DNA from: Methanobacterium sp. SMA-27
Lineage (GTDB): Archaea; Methanobacteriota; Methanobacteria; Methanobacteriales; Methanobacteriaceae
Length of the DNA: 64,000 nucleotides
Assembly (NCBI RefSeq): GCF_000744455.1
Contig: NZ_JQLY01000001.1
Span: 496,001 to 560,000, forward strand
Reading direction: 5' to 3'
Below the pieces are notes generated by a model. It searched no databases. It saw only the letters and a list, made by a program, of their open reading frames with translations, and was not told the DNA's origin. How positions within the stretch are numbered: the first letter of the stretch is position 1; each line of letters opens with the position of its first letter. Shown in pieces: positions 45,514 through 56,152 of this stretch. The position numbers and the translations under genes were made by a program.

Positions 45514-46086
45514 TCAATTTTCAGATTGAGTTATGTCCTCAAATAGTTCAGGGTCTTGTTCTGCAATGCAGAAACCACATACAGCATTGGGATTTGTTTT
45601 TTGTTTTTCTTTGACAGGGCACAAATATTTCTCTCCATCAAATTTGACTTTAAAACCGCCTGGAAACTCTGTTCCCACAACATGTATAGGTTCATCCAAT
45701 ACAAAACTGGTGTAAATAGATATAATTTGGTATATTATTGGGAAATAGGGATCTTTAGGATAAATTTCCATCATTATTTTTTCTTGTTCTTCAAGTAGTG
45801 TGAATGACTCTTTGAGTTCATCCATATCCACTGTATCTGAATAAATATTTTTATCTTCTTTAATTTCCTTTATTCTTAAAATAAAACTTTTTATGTAAGC
45901 ATCATAGAATTTTTTCCTGTAACCTGGTTGAACATATTTACCTTCTTCAATAAGATAGTTACAAGCTTTCATAATATGTGTTATATGAATTTTAACTGCC
46001 TCAGATTTCAGTAATCTTAGTAGTTCCCGTCTGGTTATGTCAATATTATCTTCTAGCTTATCTCTGTTCAAGATCATTTTTATCAT
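45514..46086 (-). CDS. DUF2115 protein, first copy
   Basis: 190 aa: ITRRELLRLLKSEAVKIHIT, PIHVVGTEFPGGFKVKFDGE, KYLCPVKEKQKTNPNAVCGF and CIAEQD. The two genes are tandem duplicates about one third identical. The conserved cysteines suggest a metal site. Role unknown. A second ATG at 46077 is possible. Confidence 0.78.
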   Translation of the reverse strand: MIKMILNRDKLEDNIDITRRELLRLLKSEAVKIHITHIMKACNYLIEEGKYVQPGYRKKFYDAYIKSFILRIKEIKEDKNIYSDTVDMDELKESFTLLEEQEKIMMEIYPKDPYFPIIYQIISIYTSFVLDEPIHVVGTEFPGGFKVKFDGEKYLCPVKEKQKTNPNAVCGFCIAEQDPELFEDITQSEN

Positions 46087-46110
46087 ATTCTTTAATATTT
46101 ATTAATTACA

Positions 46111-48183
46111 TTAATCGCCAAAATATTTATTTAATATGGCTTCTGCTGTCTTAGGGCCAATTCCATCTATTTTCAAAAGTTCATCGCGGGTTATGTATCT
46201 CAAATCTTCTCCAAAAACTTTTACAAGAGATCTGGCCCGTTTTCTTCCTAATCTTTTTATACTCACAACTAATGGAACAATATCAGGTTTTACACCATAA
46301 TAAAGACGCGCAGATAACATGTCGAGTAGGTCTAATCCTGAATAGAAGTTCATAATATTACATATGTTTTTGTAAAATTTTACAAGCAGTGATGCCTCGT
46401 ATGCAGACCTTCGTGTTGCAGCGGCATAGACATTAAATGCATTTTCAATTTCATATTCATTCCTTTCATCCATCCATTCCATTAATGTTGCAGCTGTTGC
46501 CTCATTATTACCTATATCTACAACAAAAACTCCTGCTTTGTTTAATTTATCCCTAACAGGTTCTTTACTTTTCCGACCTTTGAAACTTATTCGTGGCATA
46601 TCTGGTGTTTTAGTTAATTCGTAGATCAGCTGGTTTGGATCAATTTCATTGGATCTACTTGCAAACTCTCTTAGTCTAACAGCAGTTTCTACAGCATAGT
46701 TACTCTTTGCAATGAGCATTCCAAATTCAGTGGTTTTAAGCCCATCTGGTGTTGGTTTGATAATACCATTTTTTATAAGGAATTCAAGTGCATTATTCAC
46801 CTCATACTCCATTGAATCTGCACAATATGAATTTAAATATTCATTGTTAGCCATTTGCCAACCATAAAATGTTTCAGAAAAAAATTCAAGTATATCTGCT
46901 GGTTTTTTTGCAAGGGTGGATGCAATTTGTGTTATTATCTGTTTGTATACTGCATCTTTATTTTCTATGAGTTTAGAATTGGTTGATTCTATTTCTCCAT
47001 AAATATAATGATCTTTAAGGTTGTAAGCTTCATCGATACTCTTTGCAATAAGGTAGGAATATCCTTCTGTATCATATCCAGGTCTGCCAGCACGACCAGA
47101 CATCTGCTCGTAATCAAATACAGGTATTGGCTGAGGTCCTTGACTGGTCCATCGGGTGTAATCTCTAATTACAACATTTTTTGATGGAAGATTAACACCA
47201 TACATGAGGCTTGGGGTTGATGTAATCATTAAAAGGTTCCCTGCCCTAAATTCATCTTCGATTATCTCTTTTTGTTTGTCGAATAGACCTGCATGATGGA
47301 ATGCAACTCCATTTTCAATGCATTCAGCAAGTTTTAGACATACAGCTGTTGGTAGAGACCCACGTTTTTTTGGAACATCAAGTATTTTCTGGCTTACCTC
47401 ATGGAATCTAGTTTTTTGTTCACTGGTAATTTTCCTTTTGATCTTTCCTGATGTGTAATTTGCAAGTGATTCTGTAAACCTTCTTGTCGATACAAAAACA
47501 AGAGCTTGTGATGATTCTTTTATAGAAGTGTTGAGAATTTTCACAATAACATCATTTTTGTTCTTTATTTCCATTTCTTCAGTTGCCAGCACATCTTTAT
47601 AAAGTGGGACTGGACGATAATCATGTTGAACAACATGAGCATCTAACCATGAAGAAATTTCATTCATATTTTTTAGAGTTGCTGAAAGTGCTATGATCCT
47701 CATACTAGGATTCAATATTCTGGAACGCGTTATTGCACATTCCATGGTTGGACCCCTTGAGTATTCCCCAATCATATGGAACTCATCAACAATTAGTAGA
47801 TCAATGTCTCTGAGGGTATTCCATGAAAACCTGGTGATTGCATCAAAGGATTCAAATACCATAACTGCTAGATCAGAGGATGAAGGATGCTTTCCAACTT
47901 TTATCCCAAATTTCTCAAACTTTTTAAATTCCTTAACCTTTTCATTCTGTATAGAAATGAGTGGAACCGCATAAACAGCTTTACCTCCATTTAAAATAGC
48001 ATTTAATGCTGCCATAACTCCAAGAACTGTTTTTCCACTGGCTGTTGGTATTGCAATTATGTAATTGTTTTTGTCTTCCAAAAATCCTGAATCTATAACT
48101 GCTTTCTGGGCAGGATTAAATTCTTTAATATTTGGATAACTTTCCTTTACAATTTCCTTAATCTCAGAATCTTTAGAATCCAT
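46111..48183 (-). CDS. hel308: DNA helicase Hel308 (Hjm)
   Basis: A superfamily 2 helicase acting at stalled replication forks. Walker A is IPTASGKTVLG, motif II LIVDEFHMIGE, motif III ALSATLKNMNEI, motif VI YEQMSGRAGRPGYDT. A ratchet region and a helix-hairpin-helix end follow (LLKIDGIGPKTAEAILNKYF). 690 aa, the usual length. Motif II has F in place of the usual V (DEVH). Confidence 0.93.
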   Translation of the reverse strand: MDSKDSEIKEIVKESYPNIKEFNPAQKAVIDSGFLEDKNNYIIAIPTASGKTVLGVMAALNAILNGGKAVYAVPLISIQNEKVKEFKKFEKFGIKVGKHPSSSDLAVMVFESFDAITRFSWNTLRDIDLLIVDEFHMIGEYSRGPTMECAITRSRILNPSMRIIALSATLKNMNEISSWLDAHVVQHDYRPVPLYKDVLATEEMEIKNKNDVIVKILNTSIKESSQALVFVSTRRFTESLANYTSGKIKRKITSEQKTRFHEVSQKILDVPKKRGSLPTAVCLKLAECIENGVAFHHAGLFDKQKEIIEDEFRAGNLLMITSTPSLMYGVNLPSKNVVIRDYTRWTSQGPQPIPVFDYEQMSGRAGRPGYDTEGYSYLIAKSIDEAYNLKDHYIYGEIESTNSKLIENKDAVYKQIITQIASTLAKKPADILEFFSETFYGWQMANNEYLNSYCADSMEYEVNNALEFLIKNGIIKPTPDGLKTTEFGMLIAKSNYAVETAVRLREFASRSNEIDPNQLIYELTKTPDMPRISFKGRKSKEPVRDKLNKAGVFVVDIGNNEATAATLMEWMDERNEYEIENAFNVYAAATRRSAYEASLLVKFYKNICNIMNFYSGLDLLDMLSARLYYGVKPDIVPLVVSIKRLGRKRARSLVKVFGEDLRYITRDELLKIDGIGPKTAEAILNKYFGD

Positions 48184-48239
48184 AAAAATCAGTTTACCTC
48201 TTTAATCTATACACAATAATCTTTTATTATTTAAAATAA

Positions 48240-48707
48240 TTATTCTTTCCTCTTCTCAGAAACAACAATATCAGATATTCTTGTTGATGGATATTGTCCA
48301 TTTTCGTCTTTTTCAACACTTTTTACCATATCCCACACAGTTAAAAGAGCCACACTAACTCCGGTTAGTGCTTCCATTTCAACACCTGTTTTTCCATTGC
48401 ATCGAACTGTAACATTTGTTTCAATAAAATCATCTCCAAACTCAAAATCAACATCCACTCCTGTTATTGTGAGAGAATGACACAGAGGGATTAGATGATG
48501 GGTTGATTTGACAGCACTTATTGCTGCTATCTGGGCAGTTGTGAGAACATTTCCCTTCTTAATTTCTTCTCGTTTAATCAAATCAATTGTAAATTTTTGT
48601 AAATGTATTTTACCTTGTGCAGTTGCAGTTCTTTTTACAACGGCCTTATTACCAACCTCTACCATCTTTACTCCTGTATTTGAGAGGTGTGTGAATTCTT
48701 TAGCCAT
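48240..48707 (-). CDS. moaC: Cyclic pyranopterin monophosphate synthase
   Basis: It completes the first step of molybdopterin/tungstopterin synthesis. Landmarks: TAQIAAISAVKSTHHLIPLC, HSLTITGVDVDFEF, NGKTGVEMEALTGVSVALLT and WDMVKSVEKD. GGAGAAG before the ATG. 155 aa. The pathway supplies the cofactor of formylmethanofuran dehydrogenase. Confidence 0.94.
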   Translation of the reverse strand: MAKEFTHLSNTGVKMVEVGNKAVVKRTATAQGKIHLQKFTIDLIKREEIKKGNVLTTAQIAAISAVKSTHHLIPLCHSLTITGVDVDFEFGDDFIETNVTVRCNGKTGVEMEALTGVSVALLTVWDMVKSVEKDENGQYPSTRISDIVVSEKRKE

Positions 48708-48933
48708 AATACTCTTCTCCAGGTTATGTTAATTTAAATTGGAATTTTCTATATTATTTCTGAACATTATGTAAATATGGTATTTAAGTTAATTAATATT
48801 CTTAAGTTTTCTAAAATATCTAAAAATTTTGATCTAGATATATATAAATAAAGTGAAAAGATGAAATTATTCTTAGCAATTTTAAAATAAGATTTTCTTT
48901 GTAACGTTTGAATCACTTTGAATATTTTAATAA

Positions 48934-50028
48934 TTATGATCTTGTTGCATGGTTGTTGTTTAGAACATCACCATTCATGTTAACTATCATGCAGTCAAAT
49001 TCCATTTTAAATCTTTCAGAACAAATATGTTTAATGCTTTCGGCAATGCTGTTAAATACAGGTATAACCAAGTTCTGTTTTTCTAGGAGACTTATCATTT
49101 CTTCTGTTGTGTTGGATTCATAAATTTTCTTAATAAATTCTTTATTTGCACCTGAAAGAGCAGAATGAACCGATATTACTTCCCTTCTCCCATCAGCTAT
49201 GGAATGTTTAGTATTAAAAATACTTGCAGAGATTTTTATGAGCTTTCCAGCATGACCTAATAATGTTATTCTATTTACTCCCTCTTTTGATGCTTCTTCA
49301 AGCATGTATCCAACAAAGTTTCCCATTTGGATTATCTGATCGCTATTAACATCTAATATTCTTTTAGCAATTTTCTCACCAATATTTCCAGGTACAAAAA
49401 CAAGATCTTTATACCCTTCAGCCACAGCAACATCAATTTGACATCTGTAGGATGTTTTATAACTTTTCAAGTTCATTGAACGAGCAAAACCAGTTGTGCC
49501 AAGTATGGAAATACCATCCACAATACCCAGTCGGGGATTAAGAGTTTTTTTTGCGAGTTCTATTCCTCCAGGCACTGTAATAATTACTTCTGCACCTTTA
49601 CCTTCTGGTAAATTCTTTAGAAGGTTTGATATTATCATTTCCCGGGGAGTAGGATTTATTGCAGGTTCTCCAACTGGAATTTGTAAACCTGGCTTTGTAA
49701 CTGTTCCAACCCCATTTCCACCTTTAATGATTACACCAGAAGTATCAGTTATAATTAGATCAGCAAAAATTTCAATGTTCTTTGTAACATCGGGATCATT
49801 ATATGGAAATTTAATTACAGAAGCTCTTCCAGAATAAGTATTTAATCTTTCAGAATGTTCAACAAGAACATTCAGATCTCCAAGGGGTGTTTTTATTTCA
49901 ACTTGAGTTATGCTTCCCTTTATAGAGAGAAGGGCTGCAAGTGCAGCTGCAGTAGCTGCACTCCCTGTGGTTATCCCATATTCAGACTCTTTTAAGTGAA
50001 ATCTGCCTGAAACTGCCCCTTTAGCCAT
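48934..50028 (-). CDS. cbiD: Cobalt-precorrin-5B (C1)-methyltransferase
   Basis: A cobalamin-pathway enzyme (anaerobic route). The N-terminal YGITTGSAATAAALAAL, KGGNGVGTVTKPGLQIPVGE, PAINPTPREMI, VPGGIELAKKTLNPRLGI and GISILGTTGFARSM are typical of CbiD. 364 aa. It starts 16 bp after the thioredoxin-like gene on the same strand. Cobamides are needed for the methanogen methyltransferase Mtr. Confidence 0.93.
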   Translation of the reverse strand: MAKGAVSGRFHLKESEYGITTGSAATAAALAALLSIKGSITQVEIKTPLGDLNVLVEHSERLNTYSGRASVIKFPYNDPDVTKNIEIFADLIITDTSGVIIKGGNGVGTVTKPGLQIPVGEPAINPTPREMIISNLLKNLPEGKGAEVIITVPGGIELAKKTLNPRLGIVDGISILGTTGFARSMNLKSYKTSYRCQIDVAVAEGYKDLVFVPGNIGEKIAKRILDVNSDQIIQMGNFVGYMLEEASKEGVNRITLLGHAGKLIKISASIFNTKHSIADGRREVISVHSALSGANKEFIKKIYESNTTEEMISLLEKQNLVIPVFNSIAESIKHICSERFKMEFDCMIVNMNGDVLNNNHATRS

Positions 50029-50044
50029 TTTTATTAAACATCTT

Positions 50045-50314
50045 TTAAGCTTTTTTTCCTGCCATCTCTTCTTTGATAGCTTCTAAAAGTTCTTCTTTAC
50101 CGGGAGCACCAACAAATCTAACAACACCGTTTAGTGCAACAGCAGGAACAGCCATTAGGCCGTATTCTCTGGCTTTTTCTTGATCAACCATTATGTCTAT
50201 TTTTTCAACTTCTATATCATTCGGCATGTCTTTTTTAACATCTTCCACCAGTTGAACAGCCATAGGGCAGTATGGACAAGATGGGGATGTAAACACTTCA
50301 ATTTTAACTACCAT
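50045..50314 (-). CDS. Small thioredoxin/glutaredoxin-like protein
   Basis: 89 aa: VKIEVFTSPSCPYCPMAVQL with the CPYC redox site, then VEKIDIMVDQEKAREYGLMA and VPAVALNGVVRFVG with the cis-proline. It resembles the short methanogen thioredoxins (MTH895 type). GAGGTG lies before the ATG at 50314; the GTG at 50323 is part of that site and is rejected. Confidence 0.88.
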   Translation of the reverse strand: MVVKIEVFTSPSCPYCPMAVQLVEDVKKDMPNDIEVEKIDIMVDQEKAREYGLMAVPAVALNGVVRFVGAPGKEELLEAIKEEMAGKKA

Positions 50315-50363
50315 ATTTTTCACCTCGGAATATTAAAATCTAGCTTTTCTGTTACTTAATTAT

Positions 50364-51305
50364 TCAATAAATTGAAGGCATATTAACATTGTTTTCGGTA
50401 CCGTTCTTTAAATTGTTTCCAATACCCAATCCAATTGAATATGCAATTTTTGATGACAAACTATTGAGCAGGTCTAAAAGCCCGGATGTTGTTGATATTG
50501 TAACGGTATTATAACTTCCTTTTATACCGCCGAGTTTTGCAGCTATATCTAGTGCATGAGTTTTTCCACCAGTGTCATCTACCAGTTTTAAATCTTTAGC
50601 TTGTGTTCCTGTATATATTTTACCCTCTGCAATACTGCTTGTATAATTTTTGTCTAGATGTCTATTATCTGAAACAATTGTAATAAAATGATCATAATCT
50701 TGATCAACCATTCCTTGAAGCATATTCTTTTCATTGGTGGTTAAATTTCTATAGTCCGCACCCATATCTTTGTACTGGCCTGCTTTAATGGAATATTTGT
50801 TTATACCATTCATCTGGTAATATTTGGACAGATCTGTTAGTTCCATTATTACACCTATACTACCCACCATGGATGATGGACTTGCAACTATCTTATCTGC
50901 CGAAGAAGCTGCTAGATACGCTCCAGAAGCCCCAACGTCACTAATCCATACAACTACTGGTTTTTTACTATCTTTAATAATTTCCATTATTTCTTCACTA
51001 GCAACAGGAGATCCTCCGGGACTATTAACATCTAGAAGTATTGAACTAACACTGCTATCTGCTTCGGCCTTTGAAATTGCATCTTGCACTGTTTCTGGAG
51101 TGATAACACTTCCTCCATTAATAACGGATGATCCATATCCAATCTCTCCTTGTAAAGGTATAATTGCAACTGTATCCCCATTTGGACTCATATTTATCGT
51201 ACTGTTAGAACTTCCAATTAAAGCTGAAATTCCTAATATTAAGATTATTATAAAAAATAATCCTCCAAAAACTATAGATAAAACGATTTTGCTGTCTCTT
51301 TTCAT
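50364..51305 (-). CDS. sppA: Signal peptide peptidase SppA
   Basis: One N-terminal membrane helix (IVLSIVFGGLFFIIILILGI), then a ClpP-like fold outside the membrane. LLDVNSPGGSPVASEEIMEI, the nucleophile serine in WISDVGASGAYLAAS, GSIGVIMELTDLSKYY, and the general-base lysine probably in SIKAGQYKDMGADY. About 313 aa, standard for archaeal SppA. The ATG at 51305 is chosen over GTG at 51314. Confidence 0.9.
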   Translation of the reverse strand: MKRDSKIVLSIVFGGLFFIIILILGISALIGSSNSTINMSPNGDTVAIIPLQGEIGYGSSVINGGSVITPETVQDAISKAEADSSVSSILLDVNSPGGSPVASEEIMEIIKDSKKPVVVWISDVGASGAYLAASSADKIVASPSSMVGSIGVIMELTDLSKYYQMNGINKYSIKAGQYKDMGADYRNLTTNEKNMLQGMVDQDYDHFITIVSDNRHLDKNYTSSIAEGKIYTGTQAKDLKLVDDTGGKTHALDIAAKLGGIKGSYNTVTISTTSGLLDLLNSLSSKIAYSIGLGIGNNLKNGTENNVNMPSIY

Positions 51306-51314
51306 CAATATCAC

Positions 51315-51856
51315 TCAATTAATGAATAAATTTTAAAGGTGTATTATAAATTTAAATATTTTATTCATAAATTATATTTCACCAAATTTGTTATAATATT
51401 GAACTAAGAATTTTTATTTGATATACCATCAATATTCTGTTAATAAAACCATATATATCTAATCTCTTTGAAAAAATCTTAATACATCTTATAGAATGCC
51501 CTCACATGTCACAAAAATCATACATTCAAGTTTATTAAGCCATTTAAGTTGGAATTTGTATTGTTTAATCATAACTTCAAAATTGGTATAATATTATAAT
51601 TTTTATAATCAACTTATTTATTCCATCATTAAATAAGGTTATTTACTAAACCTAAGTAAAAAACTACATGATTAAATAATTTATTTAATTTTATATCCTG
51701 AAAATATTTATTAGATATTAATTTTAAATAAACATCAACCTAATAATGCCGTTTTACATTAATTTTTTAATATCTTTGAAATATGAAATCCTTTAATATC
51801 ATATTTGAAATCTACTTCAAATATGTAAATATTTTGTCAAATAACTTAGGAATAGT
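51315..51856. other. AT-rich gap of about 540 bp
   Basis: No frame above noise, no tRNA, no long stem. It contains several TTTATATA-like words that could be promoters for sppA to the left. Confidence 0.4.
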
Positions 51857-52192
51857 TTAAAGATAATAGATTATGTAAATGGATAATATTAGATAGATTA
51901 TTATACCAATTCCTAAAGCTGCAAATAATCCGAGTCTGGGAAGTAAATAAACTAAGCAAAATAGGAATAAGATCCATACTGGTGTTAAAATCAGAAGCCC
52001 TTTAACATAATTTAATACAGGTAAACTTCCTGTTTGGCTATAGATGGTTATAATACTCATGGCGGTAACAATTGGAAACATTGCAATGAATGCAGCTAGT
52101 ATTCCCTTATCACGAGTCCCGTAATAAGTGACAAGTGTTAGTATAGAACCTCCTATTATAAAATAGATTATGAATTTTAAACCTTTTCCCAT
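51857..52192 (-). CDS. Four-helix membrane protein, GlpM/DUF3147-like (second copy)
   Basis: 111 aa, paralogue of 17669-18013: GLKFIIYFIIGGSILTLVTY, YGTRDKGILAAFIAMFPIVT, SQTGSLPVLNYVKGLLILTP. It stands alone here, so it may be the ancestral copy. Role unknown. Confidence 0.6.
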   Translation of the reverse strand: MGKGLKFIIYFIIGGSILTLVTYYGTRDKGILAAFIAMFPIVTAMSIITIYSQTGSLPVLNYVKGLLILTPVWILFLFCLVYLLPRLGLFAALGIGIIIYLILSIYIIYYL

Positions 52193-52315
52193 GGTAGTTC
52201 ATATCTCCTTATTATGGCATATGTAATCATATATGGAGTTATAAGGTTATTATAAGTTCAATATTCGTTTACAAATTTAAAATAGATTAATATGTATTTT
52301 ATTTTTAATTATGGA

Positions 52316-53128
52316 TTATTTTTGACTGTTTTTGTTTCGATTACAAATATAATTCTTTGTATCATTTTTATTTTCTTTCCAGGATTTAAATGGGTTTTCT
52401 TCTAGACCGTATTCCAAAATCTTCTCATCCAATGCAACTGCTTCATCACGACATCTTAAAGCTTCTTCATTTCTGTTCAAGATTTTAAGGATAAATAATT
52501 TACAATATATTGCATTGATATTTTCTGGATCTAATTTCAATAGCCTGTTAAATATTTCCAATGATTTGTAATATTCTTCAATTTCTGCCAGTGCAAATCC
52601 TTTACTGTAAAGAATCTTTGTATTTTCAGGATATGATTTTAATATTTTGCTAAATATTTTAATTGCTTTATTATATTCTTCCAATTCTAATAATGCAAGT
52701 CCTTTACTGTATAGTACTTTAGGATTTTCAGAGTCCAATTTAAGGGATTTATTGTATAAATCCAATGCTTTTTTATATTTTTCTAATTTTAAAATTGATC
52801 CTATCATCAGTAAAATTAAAAGCAAAGTTCCTATAACCAATGTATTTATTGAAAGTGTACTTAACCCATTTACAATGTAATTGGAGTGTATAACCATGTT
52901 ATGGGGAAATAACGGAGAAAAATACAGAATTGACATTCCTAACACAACTACAGTTACTATTATTATATAGGTAGTTTTGTTGTAATATTCCTTTAAAAAG
53001 AATGTTGTATCTAATATGGCCATAAAACCATAAATACCTAAATAAAAACTTAGATATGTTTTATAAGTTAAAAATGCCAATGAAATAAGAATTATTCCCA
53101 ATATCATTGTTGGTATTGATTTTTTCAT
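52316..53128 (-). CDS. Membrane protein with tetratricopeptide repeats
   Basis: Four hydrophobic segments in about the first 115 residues are followed by three TPR units (KYKKALDLYNKSLKLDSENP, EYNKAIKIFSKILKSYPENT, EYYKSLEIFNRLLKLDPENI), then a charged end. AAGGAT precedes the ATG at 53128; the longer frame to 53167 is rejected. Probably a scaffold; partner unknown. Confidence 0.72.
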   Translation of the reverse strand: MKKSIPTMILGIILISLAFLTYKTYLSFYLGIYGFMAILDTTFFLKEYYNKTTYIIIVTVVVLGMSILYFSPLFPHNMVIHSNYIVNGLSTLSINTLVIGTLLLILLMIGSILKLEKYKKALDLYNKSLKLDSENPKVLYSKGLALLELEEYNKAIKIFSKILKSYPENTKILYSKGFALAEIEEYYKSLEIFNRLLKLDPENINAIYCKLFILKILNRNEEALRCRDEAVALDEKILEYGLEENPFKSWKENKNDTKNYICNRNKNSQK

Positions 53129-53446
53129 TTTTTTTATCCTTAATTCCTTTGATTTATGGAATATCAAGGATTATTTATCACTTTATTTTATCTAATCAAT
53201 GATATGAGTATTAATTATTTAAATATTTAAACTTTTACATGTAAAATTTAATCAATAATACAAGTGAAATAAATTGAACAATTCACAATTTTATAAATAC
53301 TTAAAAATCTATAATTACCATAGTTATCAAAACTTAATAAAAATAATAAGCATTCCACTATTTATTTCTTAAATTAAGATTTTAGTGTATTTGTCAACAT
53401 TATTTTTGGTTAAAATTATAAATAATTCTTAAGATACGGTGAAATA
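53129..53446. other. Divergent promoter region
   Basis: It separates the TPR gene from the shikimate kinase operon. AT-rich, with TATAAATAATT at 53418-53428 as a candidate TATA region for the rightward operon. Confidence 0.4.
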
Positions 53447-54352
53447 ATGAAAACCATTGTAAAATCTCCGGGTTCTGCCACAATCATAAATGCAATAGCA
53501 ACAGGATATGGTTCTGCATTTGGTATAAAACGTTATGTTACTGCTGAAGTTCAATTAAAAGGACCAGATTCATCAATAATTTGCAGTGCTGATAGGGACG
53601 TTGACATGTCTCTAATGGAGATCTGTGTGAAAATGGTGATTAACAAATTTAAAGAAAATTATAGTGATATTGAAGTTGATACAGGATTTTCAGTAAAAAC
53701 AAGTTCAACACTTCCTGTTTCATCTGGCCTTTCAAGCAGCAGTGCAACATCAAATTCTATTGTAATGGCAACAGCAAAGGCTTTAATGAAGGAATATGAT
53801 ATAAAATCCGATAAAATTGCTTTTAATGATCTTGAACTCTTGAATATTGGGGTTGATGCATCTTTAGAAGCAGGAGTTACCATTACAGGTGCATTTGATG
53901 ATGCAAGCGCATCATTTTATGGGGGTCTGACTGTTACAAATAACAACACTAGAGAGATCCTAAAGATGCATGATATGGAGCAACAAAATATATTAGTGTA
54001 TATGCCTAATAGAATTTCACCCACTGCACAATCAGATGTGAGGCGTATGAAACTCATTGCCCCACAAGTTAAACTGGCTTTTAATGAGGCTCTGCATGGA
54101 AATATATGCAATGCAATGACTTTAAATGGAATATTGTACTGTGCTTCGTTGGCATTTGACCCAAATATAGCCCTTGATGCTTTGGACGCTGGAGCAACTG
54201 CAGCCGGACTTTCAGGAACTGGGCCTGCATTTGTTGCAATGGCATCAAATGAAAATGTTGATAAGGTTAAGGAAGCATGGAGTTCCCTACCAGGACAGAT
54301 CTTTTGTACAGAAGTTGATAATGAAGGTACCAGGGTGATTGACAGTGGATAG
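53447..54352 (+). CDS. Shikimate kinase, archaeal GHMP type
   Basis: The archaeal enzyme of the aromatic pathway is unrelated to bacterial AroK. The GHMP loop is [19 protein letters not shown], preceded by [20 protein letters not shown] and followed by [20 protein letters not shown] and [16 protein letters not shown]. 301 aa. It overlaps the chorismate mutase gene that follows, an aromatic amino acid pair. Confidence 0.92.
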   Translation: MKTIVKSPGSATIINAIATGYGSAFGIKRYVTAEVQLKGPDSSIICSADRDVDMSLMEICVKMVINKFKENYSDIEVDTGFSVKTSSTLPVSSGLSSSSATSNSIVMATAKALMKEYDIKSDKIAFNDLELLNIGVDASLEAGVTITGAFDDASASFYGGLTVTNNNTREILKMHDMEQQNILVYMPNRISPTAQSDVRRMKLIAPQVKLAFNEALHGNICNAMTLNGILYCASLAFDPNIALDALDAGATAAGLSGTGPAFVAMASNENVDKVKEAWSSLPGQIFCTEVDNEGTRVIDSG

Positions 54353-54638
54353 GGAAGAAGCTTTAAGATTACTTCAAACATCAAGAAATAAGATAGATGA
54401 AATGGATGAATTGTTAATTGATCTCATAGAGAAAAGAACATTACTTGCCCGTGATATTCTTAATGCCAAGTTAGTACTTGACATAGAAATTGAAGATAAA
54501 AAACGGGAAGAATATATCCATACTAAAATTAAAGAAATAGCAAGAGAAAAGAATATTGATGAGGTCAGTCTTACCCGTATAATAAAAATATTAACTGATA
54601 TGAGTAAAGAAGAACAAAAGAAAATTTTAAGGAGGTAA
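54345..54638 (+). CDS. Chorismate mutase
   Basis: AroQ-type helical enzyme converting chorismate to prephenate: [53 protein letters not shown]. The frame opens at TTG 54339, but AGGGTGAT at 54332-54339 suits the GTG at 54345. It overlaps the shikimate kinase end by eight bases and precedes S17e by a few bases. Confidence 0.9.
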   Translation: MDREEALRLLQTSRNKIDEMDELLIDLIEKRTLLARDILNAKLVLDIEIEDKKREEYIHTKIKEIAREKNIDEVSLTRIIKILTDMSKEEQKKILRR

Positions 54639-54642
54639 AATT

Positions 54643-54831
54643 ATGGGAAATATTAGAACATCATTTGTTAAAAGAACATCCAAAGAATTAATTGAAACTT
54701 ACGAGGGTAAATTCACAACAGATTTTGATGAGAACAAAAAATTAGTTGAAGAATTCACTACAGTCAGCACCAAACATTTAAGAAATAAAATAGCTGGATA
54801 TGTAACAAGATTAGTAAGGAATCAATCTTAA
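54643..54831 (+). CDS. rps17e: 30S ribosomal protein S17e
   Basis: 62 aa: [57 protein letters not shown] strong AAGGAGGT site precedes the ATG. It is in the usual archaeal place beside chorismate mutase and the lysine genes. Confidence 0.96.
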   Translation: MGNIRTSFVKRTSKELIETYEGKFTTDFDENKKLVEEFTTVSTKHLRNKIAGYVTRLVRNQS

Positions 54832-54931
54832 GCAAAGTCTTAAGCAACCTTAAACAAGAATTTCTTATTTTTTTTCCAAAAATTCTTAATTCTCACAATA
54901 ATTAGGGTTGAATTTAAAGGTGTGTATTTTA

Positions 54932-56152
54932 ATGGAAATAATAGTGGCCAAATTCGGTGGAACTTCTATAGGTAATGGAGATAGAATAAAAAAAGCTGCA
55001 GAATCTGTTGTTAAAGAATATATGAAGGGAAAAAAGGTAGTTGTTGTTGTATCAGCAATAAACAAAACAACAGATGAGATTCTTAAGACAGTTGACGATG
55101 CAATTGGAGAATCCATTACAGAGAAACAACTTGCAGACATAGTTTCAATGGGTGAAATTACAAGTGTGAGAGTATTCTCATCAACAATAGAGTCTCTTGG
55201 TGTTAAATCCGAATACTTGGATCCTTATATGGATAACTGGCCTATTATTACCGATAGCAATTATTTAAATGCTAATATTAACTTTGAAATAACAGAAGCT
55301 AAAACAAAGGAACTTATAAAGATACTAGATCAGGGTATAATTCCTGTTCTGTGCGGTTTCCTTGGTAAAGATGAGGATGGTACATTAACCACCCTAGGAC
55401 GCGGTGGAAGTGATATTACTGCCTTTTTACTTGGACATTGTCTCAAGGCAGAAGAGGTTGTTATTGTAACAGATGTTGGCGGTGTAATGTCAACGGATCC
55501 AAACAAACTCCAGTCTGCAAAAAAACTGGATAAAATATCAGTTGAAGAGATGAGAGACCTTGCAACACATGGTGCAAAGGTTTTACATCCCCATGCTTTA
55601 AGATACAAGGATCCGCTCATAAACGCCAAGATTATAGGATTTGAACACGGCGATCTATCTGCAATTGGAACCGAAATCATAGGGCCAGCAGGTAACCACA
55701 TGTTGAAAACCACAGCACTAAATGTGGAACCTATATCTGTTATAGCAGTAGTTGGAGAAGAGATACTAACCAAAATTGGAGTACTTTCAGCACTCACCGA
55801 TGCACTCGCAGAGAACAAAATTAATATCTATGGTATATCAACGGGTCAAAACTCTGTAACCCTATTCATTGACAAATCATTAGTTGACAAAGCACATGAA
55901 ATACTACACGATGTAGTGGTACAATGCAATGATCTAAGTTCATTATCGGTTGGAACAGACATAGCAATGATAACAGTAGCGAGTCAGGACTTTATAGATA
56001 CTCCTGGAATAATTACAAGGATAACTGAACCTTTACGTAAAAATAAGATAAATATCGTTGAAATCTCTTCAAGTCAAACTTCTGTAGTAATTTTTGTAGA
56101 ATGGAATGATGGTAAAAGAGCTTATGAACTTGTAAGGAGCGTCTTAGAATGA
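54932..56152 (+). CDS. lysC: Aspartate kinase
   Basis: First enzyme of the aspartate family pathway: [66 protein letters not shown]. Two C-terminal ACT domains ([23 protein letters not shown] and [20 protein letters not shown]) imply feedback control by lysine or threonine. The ATG at 54932 is preferred to 54908. The stop overlaps the dapA start (ATGA). Confidence 0.94.
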   Translation: MEIIVAKFGGTSIGNGDRIKKAAESVVKEYMKGKKVVVVVSAINKTTDEILKTVDDAIGESITEKQLADIVSMGEITSVRVFSSTIESLGVKSEYLDPYMDNWPIITDSNYLNANINFEITEAKTKELIKILDQGIIPVLCGFLGKDEDGTLTTLGRGGSDITAFLLGHCLKAEEVVIVTDVGGVMSTDPNKLQSAKKLDKISVEEMRDLATHGAKVLHPHALRYKDPLINAKIIGFEHGDLSAIGTEIIGPAGNHMLKTTALNVEPISVIAVVGEEILTKIGVLSALTDALAENKINIYGISTGQNSVTLFIDKSLVDKAHEILHDVVVQCNDLSSLSVGTDIAMITVASQDFIDTPGIITRITEPLRKNKINIVEISSSQTSVVIFVEWNDGKRAYELVRSVLE

